Origin: UBA1724 sp016302315
Lineage (GTDB): Bacteria > Verrucomicrobiota > Lentisphaeria > Oligosphaerales > Oligosphaeraceae
DNA: 6,054 nt
Reading direction: 5' to 3'
NCBI GenBank assembly: GCA_016302315.1
Contig: JAEDNW010000137.1
Span: 1 to 6,054, forward strand
The stretch's first letter is position 1; each line of letters starts with the position of its first letter. Positions 1-5,984 of this stretch are shown here, piece by piece. The notes below the pieces were generated by a model that was not told the origin of the DNA, did not search any database, and worked only from the letters and a program-made list of their open reading frames with translations. The translations under genes were made by a program, and so were the position numbers.

Positions 1-47
1 GTTTTTTAGGATTCCATTAAAATTCGCCAAACACGAGACCCCGTAAA

Positions 48-236
48 CGGGGTTCATGAGGATGCCCCCTTCCCCCAGAGGGGGTCCCGTCAAGGCGGGG
101 GATGCCCCCGATCCCCCTATTCCCCCCACCAGAGGTGCATTTGATGCCCCGGCGTAAAGATCCATCCACGGGGAACCTTTTGGCGCTATATCCACCCCCG
201 CTTGCGGGGGACGGGGGGATTTCCCTATGAACCCCG
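48..236. repeat. Inverted repeat pair bounding a 189-base GC-rich segment
   Basis: CGGGGTTCAT at 48-57 is matched exactly by its reverse complement ATGAACCCCG at 227-236. The similarity continues inward imperfectly for roughly another dozen bases, with both arms running into ATNCCCCC-like sequence, giving about 22 bases of imperfect inverted repeat. The enclosed segment contains three of the local stem-loops. The layout resembles a small palindromic mobile element of MITE type, but no target-site duplication is obvious outside the arms and there is no transposase. It could also be chance pairing in C/G-run-rich DNA. Confidence 0.35.
195..210. repeat. GC stem-loop, left copy of a dispersed hairpin motif
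   Basis: CCCCCGC, loop TT, then GCGGGGG makes a perfect seven-base-pair stem. The core, CCCCGCT followed by GCGGGGG, recurs in the stem-loop at 5904-5930 in the other outer intergenic region. In both places a G-rich stretch follows the stem. This suggests one dispersed intergenic palindrome family rather than two unrelated terminators. Two copies in one 6-kb window is thin evidence. Confidence 0.4.
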
Positions 237-252
237 TGGGCGAGGTGGGAGG

Positions 253-270
253 ACAAACACCCGAGGGGTG
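253..270 (-). terminator. Possible weak terminator of the large gene
   Basis: On the minus strand, 44 bases after the stop codon, CACCC-CTC-GGGTG forms a five-base-pair stem with a three-base loop and is followed at once by TTTGT. It is the only hairpin in the downstream region that is immediately trailed by a T-rich stretch. The stem is short and the T tract is interrupted, so termination would be weak or Rho-assisted. The hairpin at 38-53 is an alternative site. Confidence 0.3.
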
Positions 271-313
271 AAATGAACGCCGAAGGCAGGAATGCACACC
301 CTGGGGGTAGGGA

Positions 314-3300
314 TCATTCTGTTTCGGGGAGGAGGAAATAGGAGAAGCCCTCCTGTTGGGGGAGCGGGTAAAAGTGTTCCTCCAGGCATTCGGGGGAATC
401 CTCTTCCCATCCCAGGAAGGTGCAGGAGCGCAGATCCACGGGCCAGTCCACCAGGGTATTCAGGGCGGCAGGCGTCTTGATGTCCTCCATGAATTTGACA
501 TTATATCCCCCGGATTTCTCCTGCACCCATTGGAAGGAACAATCCTGGAGAGAGAGATAGATTCCCGGATGCGGGGGGATGGAACCCAGGAAGATGGCAG
601 ATTCCAGGGTGGAGGTTGTGGGGCGTTCCGCCTTTGCGTCGTCCCGTCGGAAGAGGCAGTTCTGGGCCTCCAGGTTCACGGGGGTGGCCTCTATACTTTC
701 CGAGGTGGCGACATGGTTGCGGTAGAGGTAGAGGGTATTGAGGGTGCAGTTTTCGGCCTGAAGGGTTCCGAAGACCCAGAAGGGGTGCCGCAGTTCCACA
801 TCCAGGAGACGGACCAGGGGTGCGCTGTCCCGGGCCTGGAGAGTGCAGCAGATGGCGGGGGCTTCGTTCCACAGGGGGTCGTGGAGGCGTCTCAGGGTCA
901 CATCGGCCAGGAGGCAGAGGGAATCGTATTCCTGTCCGACTTCCAGGCCGGCCTCGATCCAGATGGTTCCTCCCGGGACCGTGTTGGTCAGGGCATCCAG
1001 GAGATGGGAGAAGCCATTGACGCCGGGAATGACCGTGATGGTTTCCGGGGCGGGGTCCTCCGGGGCGGTGCGGAGTTTTCGGGTGATGGTGCCACCTCCC
1101 AGGCTTTCCACGTTTTCCAGCACCACCGTGGTATCGCAGCCCACCTGCAAGGTGCCGGAGACGGAGGTATCCCACCGGAAGCGGTAGTCCCCTGTGCTGT
1201 CGCTGGCCAGCCACACGGTGTGTTGTCCCGGCATTTCCTTGCGTAGGATGGGGATATAGGGATCGATGCCCCGGGGATCCCAGCTAGCGGAGGAGAAGGG
1301 ATATTCCTCCTGGGGGGAGAAGAGAAGGGAGCATGTGGACGAGAGGGAGGCGGTGCCTTCCGGCAGTTCTTCCAAGAGGGCGGTGACCGTCACGGAAGGC
1401 ACTTCTCCCCGAAAGGTCATCTGAAGATGTTGAGGCCATTGGGGGGTAAGCAGCCGGGGCAGACACCGCAATGTCCCGGGAACCATCTGGAAACGGTAGT
1501 AGGGACTGGTGAGGACCCCGTCGGCGGTGATGACGGATTCCCCTTGGGAATTGGCCTCCCCCACATGGAATTCCACCACCAGATCCTTCAGCAGCTCCGG
1601 GCCCATGGGCTGGCTTCCATCCGGGGTGCGGGAAAAGTAGCAGGTGGGTTCCGGGACGGGCTCCCCGTAGGTGTATTCCTTGTCCTCCACCATGAGATAA
1701 ATCAAGGCCTTCTCCACGGTGAGGGTGCCCTGCTGGACGGTGAGGGGAGAATAGCAGCTATCCATGGTCACCTGGTATCGGGGGGCCTGGGCAACGATGT
1801 GATACGTTCCCGGGGGCAGGGGATCCGGGGTGGCGGGGGAGAGTTCCTGGAGATAGAGGGCCAGGGGGAGTTCCACTCCGGGAATCGGCTCCCCTTCCAC
1901 CACAGACCAGGTGAGCTCGGGAATGGGCTCTCCGTAGGGGATGACCTGGGAATCCACCCGGATGGAAAGGGGGGTGTGGACCATCCGGGCGGGCACCATG
2001 ACGGCATAGACTTTCTGATAGCGTTCCGTGTCCCTGGGAAGGAAGACGTGGCAGAGGGAAATGGGGACTTTGGTCAGGGGCAGATCCATGTAGGGCAGGA
2101 ACATGCTTTCCTCCAGCCGCAGTTCTCCCTCCACGGCCTCCCCGGTTTCCGGATCCTTCATGAGATACTGGACCTTCAGGTCCCGGAGCGTCTGGAAAAC
2201 CTCCAGGGGTTCCGAGGAGCAGTGGGCCAGGACAGGCAGAATGCCCTGGATCTCCAGATAGGCCGGATTGCTGGCGATGGTGTAGTTGGGGTTGGCGGTG
2301 TGGCCCTGGATGGCATAACGTCCCTGGGCCTCCCCCGCTTCCCGGGTGAAGAAAAGCGGAAGCACTTCCTGGGGAAGCGAGGTGCCCGCCAGGGGGCTCC
2401 AGGTGTAGTCGGGATCGGGGTGACCATGGAGTTTGCTGGCGGATTCCACCTGGATTTCCAGGGGAGCGGGCAGAATGGTGAGACAAGCGGGCTGGAGGGA
2501 GAGATGATAATTGGGGGCGGCGCCTTCCTCCAGCAGGATAGGATATTCTCCCGCCGGGGAATTCCGGTCAGCCAGGGCGGCAAGACGGGGCGGAATGGTG
2601 AATACGCTTTCGTCTTCCCCGGGGGCAAAGCCCGAGACAAGATACTTCAGGACAGGATTTTCCTCCTGATAGAAGCGATGGCAGGCATAGGGGAGGATCT
2701 GGAGTTCCCGTTCCCGGATCCCCACAGGAAGGGTGCCGGTGAGGAGAGGCAGGGAATCGTCGTCGGGCTGGAAGGTCCAGGTCAGCTCATAGAGCCCGCA
2801 GGAGAGACTCTCCCCCTCCCGCTCCCAGAAGAAGGTGCCCGGCACACTCTCCCCGGTGTCCTGCCGGAAAATCTCTCCCTGTAACTGACTATTTCCTTCC
2901 AGGGGAGTGCCATAGACAACATCCCCCGTCAGGGTGATCCCCTCCTCCCCCGTTCGGAAGAGGGATCCGGGATCCTGGATGTCTCCGGAGCCCCCTTCCC
3001 GTCCCAGCACCGTCAGGATTCCCTCCCGGAACCGGATGGCATAGTCCTGGGCATCCTCCTGGGGATGAATGGACAGGGTCCCCTGGCAGATCGGATACTG
3101 ATTTCCCTCCTGTGTCTTTCGCACGGGGGCGTAGGTTTCCAATTCCCCCTCCAGGGAATGTCCTTCCAGGAGGGTTCCGGCGGTCAGTTCCCAGGTGAGG
3201 GTGGGGAAGGGTTCGGCCTCGGGAAGCCACAGGCGGGAATGGGCTGTCACCTCCAGGGGACGGGGCAGCACCTCCAGGGGAAAGGCAATCTGGCCGGGAG

Positions 3301-4726
3301 AGACAGCGGGATTTTCTGGGACATAGGTAAGGAGAAGGCGGGTCGTTCCGGCATGGAGCCCCGTGATTTTCCGGCCGGCCTCCAACTGGGCGATTCGGGA
3401 CTCTTCCAGCGCCAGCGAACATTCCTGCAGAGGAATGTCGCTCTGAATCTGGAGGGGCTGGGTCAAGCCGACATAGAGGGGGGCAGGCAGGAGGATTTCC
3501 ACGGCGGCGTTGGCTTTTTCCCCGGAGGCATAGCAGCCCAGGTCCGGAGGGTCGGCCAGCGGGGCACCGGTGGCATCCTCCTGGGGGCGTAGAGATTCCG
3601 GCTGGCATCCCCGGCCAATCAGACAGGAGCCACGTCCCAGGCGATAGTCCCCCTCCTCGGGAGAGAGAAAGCAGGGATAGAGATGGGCCGGCCGGTTATC
3701 ATTGGCATCCACGCCGGACGCCCCCGCATTGGCCTCCTCCAGCAAAATTCCTCCCTGGGCAAAGGAGCCGGGAAAGCCCCCTGCCCCCGTGGCGCTGTGA
3801 CGCACCAGGGAGTGCTCTCCTGCCAGCACGCTCTGGCGGTGTCCCAGGCTTTCCCATACCACCGAGGAAGTCACCCTCACCTGGCCGGCCAAATACAACG
3901 TGCTTCCTGCATCCCGGGCGCCGTTCCCCGCAAAGGTGCAGAACGCCACCTCGCCCTGGGATTCCTCCTGGGCGGAAAGAGCGCCGCCGCATCGGGTGGC
4001 GGAGGCATCCCCATTCCCGGTGAACAGAGAACTGGAAACCCCCGCCCCCCCTTGGGCAAGATGCAGGGCGCCCCCTTGGTCCGACGCCGTGTTCCGGGCA
4101 AAGAGACAGCCCTGGATCTGGACGCCGTCCCGGGCAAAGACTCCCCCGCCCTGTACGGCATGGTTGCCCACTATGGCGCATTGGCGCAGCAGGTAGTGCC
4201 CCCGGAGATAGGCGCCGCCGCCCTCCCCCGGATGGCCTCCTGTCTCCTCCGCCCCGAAGGCATTTCCCCCGGTGACCGTCAACCCCTCCAGCAGGGTGGT
4301 CATCCGGGCCTCCTCCTGCCCATCCAGCACAGTGCCGGAAGCCTCCCGGGGAAGCCGGAGGACTGTCTCCCCGGCAAACTCCCAAAGCTCCACCACCCCA
4401 TTGCCATCCCGATCCAGACGCCGCCGTTCCTCCGGGGTAGATTCATCCCCGTAGAAGCCCCCCCGGAGGGTAACCCCGGAACGGAGGCGGAATCCCCCTC
4501 CGGGCAGAATCTCCCCTGGCTGCAAATAGGGTTCATAGCACCCCGACGCCAGCCAGATCTCATCGCCGGGGGAAGCCGCTTCCAGGGCCCGTTCCAACGT
4601 GCCAAAGGCACTGCGCCAACTGCGCCCGGAACGCTGGTTCCCCCCTGTCGTGGAAACATACCAGGTGGTGCCGTGAAGGGAGAAAAGGCAGAGAAACAGA
4701 AACAGGGACGAAAGAAGGGTGCGCAT
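314..4726 (-). CDS. Large secreted beta-helix / MBG Ig-like array protein
   Basis: This encodes a 1470-residue exported protein; the role is unproven, probably surface or matrix associated. Residues 1-19 are a signal peptide (Arg2, hydrophobic 4-17, cleavage near Gly19); Cys13 is not in a lipobox. Residues 20-400 are a right-handed beta-helix of the polymorphic-outer-membrane-protein kind: a WYVS opening, GGFYGDES, GLTVTGGNA, rungs such as CLFARN and CTFAGN, and a closing YRL..S.LI.RG and DLGCY that match the family's YRL..SP.ID.G and DIGAYE. Residues 405-488 resemble a Big_2 Ig-like domain. Residues 489-1203 are a chain of MBG-type modules, with YGEP at 931 and 1020 and YQEENP at 686, mixed with YGQTL-type modules (YGTP at 605). 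Residues 1225-1470 look like a second, weaker beta-helix. Of 30 cysteines, 29 remain after cleavage. No LPXTG, PEP-CTERM, type IX sorting signal, autotransporter barrel or enzyme site is visible. The start at 4726 is preferred over in-frame ATGs at 4747 and 4798 because GGGAG sits six bases before it and the signal peptide then begins at the N terminus. Confidence 0.93.
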   Translation of the reverse strand: MRTLLSSLFLFLCLFSLHGTTWYVSTTGGNQRSGRSWRSAFGTLERALEAASPGDEIWLASGCYEPYLQPGEILPGGGFRLRSGVTLRGGFYGDESTPEERRRLDRDGNGVVELWEFAGETVLRLPREASGTVLDGQEEARMTTLLEGLTVTGGNAFGAEETGGHPGEGGGAYLRGHYLLRQCAIVGNHAVQGGGVFARDGVQIQGCLFARNTASDQGGALHLAQGGAGVSSSLFTGNGDASATRCGGALSAQEESQGEVAFCTFAGNGARDAGSTLYLAGQVRVTSSVVWESLGHRQSVLAGEHSLVRHSATGAGGFPGSFAQGGILLEEANAGASGVDANDNRPAHLYPCFLSPEEGDYRLGRGSCLIGRGCQPESLRPQEDATGAPLADPPDLGCYASGEKANAAVEILLPAPLYVGLTQPLQIQSDIPLQECSLALEESRIAQLEAGRKITGLHAGTTRLLLTYVPENPAVSPGQIAFPLEVLPRPLEVTAHSRLWLPEAEPFPTLTWELTAGTLLEGHSLEGELETYAPVRKTQEGNQYPICQGTLSIHPQEDAQDYAIRFREGILTVLGREGGSGDIQDPGSLFRTGEEGITLTGDVVYGTPLEGNSQLQGEIFRQDTGESVPGTFFWEREGESLSCGLYELTWTFQPDDDSLPLLTGTLPVGIRERELQILPYACHRFYQEENPVLKYLVSGFAPGEDESVFTIPPRLAALADRNSPAGEYPILLEEGAAPNYHLSLQPACLTILPAPLEIQVESASKLHGHPDPDYTWSPLAGTSLPQEVLPLFFTREAGEAQGRYAIQGHTANPNYTIASNPAYLEIQGILPVLAHCSSEPLEVFQTLRDLKVQYLMKDPETGEAVEGELRLEESMFLPYMDLPLTKVPISLCHVFLPRDTERYQKVYAVMVPARMVHTPLSIRVDSQVIPYGEPIPELTWSVVEGEPIPGVELPLALYLQELSPATPDPLPPGTYHIVAQAPRYQVTMDSCYSPLTVQQGTLTVEKALIYLMVEDKEYTYGEPVPEPTCYFSRTPDGSQPMGPELLKDLVVEFHVGEANSQGESVITADGVLTSPYYRFQMVPGTLRCLPRLLTPQWPQHLQMTFRGEVPSVTVTALLEELPEGTASLSSTCSLLFSPQEEYPFSSASWDPRGIDPYIPILRKEMPGQHTVWLASDSTGDYRFRWDTSVSGTLQVGCDTTVVLENVESLGGGTITRKLRTAPEDPAPETITVIPGVNGFSHLLDALTNTVPGGTIWIEAGLEVGQEYDSLCLLADVTLRRLHDPLWNEAPAICCTLQARDSAPLVRLLDVELRHPFWVFGTLQAENCTLNTLYLYRNHVATSESIEATPVNLEAQNCLFRRDDAKAERPTTSTLESAIFLGSIPPHPGIYLSLQDCSFQWVQEKSGGYNVKFMEDIKTPAALNTLVDWPVDLRSCTFLGWEEDSPECLEEHFYPLPQQEGFSYFLLPETE
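1118..3514 (-). repeat. Protein-level array of about eight Ig-like/MBG modules
   Basis: Boundaries are approximate and drawn by eye. In protein order the modules are: Big_2-like (residues 405-488), MBG (489-575), YGQTL-type (596-671), MBG (673-753), MBG (754-828), YGQTL-type (830-915), MBG (918-1005), MBG (1006-1089) and YGQTL-type (1092-1203). MBG units open with a hydrophobic strand and YGxP.P-like turn (degenerate as LHGHPDP at 766) and close with a Tyr-containing strand plus GTLTV-like end (REGILTVL, QQGTLTV, VPGTLRCL). The YGQTL-type units share a GTFxW-like strand and a late FxPxDxxxY-like strand (FLPRDTERY at 895). The copies are strongly diverged and no DNA-level tandem repeat remains, so this is an old duplication series. 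Confidence 0.65.
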
Positions 4727-4732
4727 GAGAAA

Positions 4733-4737
4733 CTCCC
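4733..4737 (-). promoter_or_regulatory. Ribosome binding site that fixes the large gene's start
   Basis: On the minus strand GGGAG lies six bases before the ATG at 4726. The two upstream in-frame ATGs (4747 and 4798) have no comparable purine-rich motif and would put a Pro/His/Arg-rich stretch ahead of the signal peptide. The shortest start is therefore chosen. Confidence 0.7.
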
Positions 4738-4817
4738 GGAAAAGCATAGGTGGATGAGGAAGGTTCGGCGGCCCATGCCGCGGCCTTGCCCCTACCATAG
4801 CGCGCTCTTTCGGGAAG

Positions 4818-4852
4818 TCTATACATAACTACCACAAACATATATAGTTATG
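4818..4852. promoter_or_regulatory. Putative overlapping two-way promoter with inverted repeat
   Basis: CATAACTA (4824-4831) and TAGTTATG (4845-4852) form a perfect eight-base inverted repeat with a 13-base spacer, in an AT-rich island within GC-rich DNA. On the plus strand TATACA (4820-4825), 17 bases, TATAGT (4843-4848) resembles a sigma-70 promoter. On the minus strand TATATA (4846-4841), 17 bases, TATAGA (4823-4818) does too, although its -35 is poor. The minus promoter would give the large gene a leader of about 85 bases. The plus promoter would lie about 340 bases ahead of the hydrolase. The repeat could also be an operator covering both. This is inferred from hexamers only. Confidence 0.45.
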
Positions 4853-5180
4853 AAATTACATAACCCGGTGGGAATCCTGAGAATATCCCCACCCTTTCCC
4901 CAACGCCCTGGGCCTGCGCTGTCCACAGAGGGGCAGGTCGAAGCAGAGCCCCAGGAATTCCTCCCAATGATTTCGATTCCCTCCCAACCAGGCCTTCCCC
5001 CCCCCAGCCCTCCCTCCGCGAGAAGATCAATTCTCACGGGATGTGCTACATTTCACAGTGGACATGATCCCCTTCTTGGGGAAGACAGCTTCTTGTCCTG
5101 CACTAACACACAATCGTGCTGCATATCAACAGGTTATCATGTCATTTTTTGTCCAAGAACGACATTTACTTCACGGATTC
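4853..5180. other. Intergenic region upstream of the hydrolase; no gene
   Basis: The divergent gap spans 4727-5195. This part carries a further CATAAC copy (4859-4864), an imperfect stem-loop at 4913-4937 (CCTGC and CTG paired with CAG and GCAGG), a run of nine C at 4997-5005, and a stem-loop TCCCC-TTCTT-GGGGA at 5068-5082. TATCAT at 5135-5140 could be a -10 box for the hydrolase (start about 45 bases before its ribosome binding site), but no matching -35 is seen. An open frame from 4850 runs through here into the hydrolase in another frame. It has a low-complexity Pro/Ser translation and no ribosome binding site, so it is not called. No RNA gene or riboswitch was recognised. The minus-strand leader nearby has a small GCGGC/GCCGC hairpin at 4768-4781. 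Confidence 0.6.
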
Positions 5181-5185
5181 AGGAG
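5181..5185 (+). promoter_or_regulatory. Ribosome binding site of the SGNH hydrolase
   Basis: AGGAG lies 10 bases before the ATG at 5196. The spacing is slightly long but acceptable. No nearer ATG, GTG or TTG is in frame between them, so this supports the chosen start. Confidence 0.6.
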
Positions 5186-5195
5186 AATAGCCTAG

Positions 5196-5852
5196 ATGGA
5201 AGAAACGTTCATCCGGGGATGCGCTGGCAAAACGGCAGGACCCTTTCTGAAAGAGGGAGAGACGGTATTGTTTTTTGGCGACAGTTTGACCGCTGCCGAA
5301 GACGGATACGTCTCCTATATGGAAAAATACCTGACTCCTATGGGAATCAAGGTCATCAACGCCGGCATGCCCGGGGACAAGACTCCCTTGGCGTTGACTC
5401 GTATTTTCCCCGATGTCATAGAAAAGAAGCCTGATGCCGTCTGCTTCTATTTCGGTGTCAATGACACAGTCATCGGATTGGGGCAATGGCGAACGGAGCC
5501 GATTGTAACCCCCGAAGCCTTCAAAGTCAATTTGATATGGATGCATCATCTCTGCAAACTGAATGGAATCCAAAAGTTTTGCTTTTGCGGCTTGCCCATT
5601 GCGGAGGGTCGCGCCGGGGAGGATGAGGGGAATCGTTCCACGTTATTTGCTGTAGCGGCCCGTGAAGCAGCCGTGATCTGCAACGGGGAATTCGTTCCTT
5701 TCGATGTTGTATTTGCCGCCGCAACACGCAAGCATGTTGCTGAACTCGACGACGAGGGGCTTCTTTTTACGAAGGATGGCCGCCACTGGAACGCCAAGGG
5801 TTGCCAGTTGGCAGCCGATACCATCATGAGAAGCTGGCATCTCATGGATTGA
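5196..5852 (+). CDS. SGNH/GDSL-family hydrolase (probable esterase or deacetylase)
   Basis: This is a 218-residue protein of the SGNH hydrolase fold, of usual length for a single-domain member. All four conserved blocks are visible: block I GDSLTA with nucleophile Ser30, block II NAGMPGDKT with oxyanion Gly60, block III GVND with oxyanion Asn89, and block V DGRHWNAKG with Asp194 and His197. The set is complete, so the enzyme should be active. Known members remove acyl groups, often acetyl, from sugars, lipids or small esters; the substrate cannot be told here. There is no signal peptide, lipobox or membrane segment, so it is probably cytoplasmic. Trp198 sits where Pro, Leu or Phe is more usual. 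The gene is divergent from the large secreted protein and no second gene follows before the window ends. Its GC content is visibly lower than that of the neighbour (hand counts of 60-base samples: 27 and 34 GC here, 37 and 46 there). Confidence 0.92.
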   Translation: MEETFIRGCAGKTAGPFLKEGETVLFFGDSLTAAEDGYVSYMEKYLTPMGIKVINAGMPGDKTPLALTRIFPDVIEKKPDAVCFYFGVNDTVIGLGQWRTEPIVTPEAFKVNLIWMHHLCKLNGIQKFCFCGLPIAEGRAGEDEGNRSTLFAVAAREAAVICNGEFVPFDVVFAAATRKHVAELDDEGLLFTKDGRHWNAKGCQLAADTIMRSWHLMD

Positions 5853-5984
5853 ATCTAAGCAGGTCGCTGTATGGTTTGACTTGTAGCCAATGGTTTGGCA
5901 ATTCGCTCTCCCCGCTGGCGGGGGAGAGCGGGAGGAGGGTGTTACGGTACGGGGCATTTCGTTTTTCCTGGAAGCCTTTCTCTT
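5853..5984. other. Downstream intergenic stretch of the hydrolase
   Basis: No gene is seen. ATGGTTTG occurs twice (5871 and 5890). A pyrimidine-rich stretch from about 5975 looks like a degenerate first unit of the following tandem repeat. The two stem-loops are listed separately. Confidence 0.5.
5886..5930 (+). terminator. Tandem stem-loops after the hydrolase; terminator or dispersed hairpin
   Basis: GCCAA-TGGT-TTGGC (5886-5899) is a perfect five-base-pair hairpin. It is followed by a larger stem at 5904-5930, where CGCTCTCCCC and GC pair with GC and GGGGAGAGCG around a two-base TG loop with one bulged G, about 12 base pairs. They start 33 bases after the stop codon, a suitable place for ending the transcript. 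No T run follows; the downstream sequence is G-rich. The larger hairpin shares its core with the stem at 195-210, so a dispersed palindromic repeat is as likely as a dedicated terminator. Confidence 0.45.

Larger units (their letters stand above)
1..313. other. Non-coding region with a cluster of GC stem-loops
   Basis: No credible gene lies in these 313 bases. Short stem-loops that can be read directly are: ACCCCG/CGGGGT with loop TAAA (38-53), CCCCC/GGGGG with loop AGA (72-84), CGGGGG/CCCCCG with loop ATG (96-110), CCCCCGC/GCGGGGG with loop TT (195-210), and CACCC/GGGTG with loop GAG (258-270). The word GATGCCCC recurs at 61, 101 and 143, about 40 bases apart. The open frames here have no ribosome binding site and low-complexity Gly/Pro/Arg translations, so they are not called. 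The region lies just downstream of the large minus-strand gene, so part of it may act in 3' end formation. The rest looks like dispersed intergenic repeat DNA. Confidence 0.7.

Noticed and set aside
17..256. A short minus-strand open frame downstream of the large gene
   Set aside because: The translation is Gly/Pro/Arg repeat sequence produced by the C/G-run hairpins, with no ribosome binding site.
356..1246. A 296-codon plus-strand open frame antisense to the C-terminal region
   Set aside because: It is a shadow of the large gene with no domain and biased Gly composition.
1427..2884. A 485-codon plus-strand open frame antisense to the large gene
   Set aside because: Its translation is Gly/His/Gln-rich low-complexity with no recognisable domain, and it lies wholly opposite clear MBG-module coding sequence. 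High GC on the true coding strand leaves few stops on the other.
3248..3281. CACCTCCAGGGGA repeated at 3248 and 3269
   Set aside because: This is a 21-base in-frame echo of a Leu-Glu-Val/Pro motif at one domain junction, explained by coding.
4688..4690. A lipoprotein signal at Cys13 of the large protein
   Set aside because: The residues before the cysteine are Phe-Leu, not the small residues of a lipobox, and the hydrophobic stretch continues past it.
4727..4798. A longer N terminus for the large gene from the ATG at 4798
   Set aside because: It would place 24 Pro/His/Arg-rich residues before a standard signal peptide. The good GGGAG site belongs to the ATG at 4726.
3683..4828. A 381-codon plus-strand open frame antisense to the first beta-helix
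   Set aside because: No domain is visible, it has a Pro/Gly-rich shadow translation, and the opposite strand matches beta-helix motifs throughout.
4850..5434. A plus-strand open frame overlapping the start of the hydrolase
   Set aside because: It overlaps a gene with a complete SGNH catalytic set in another frame, has no ribosome binding site, and its first part is low-complexity.
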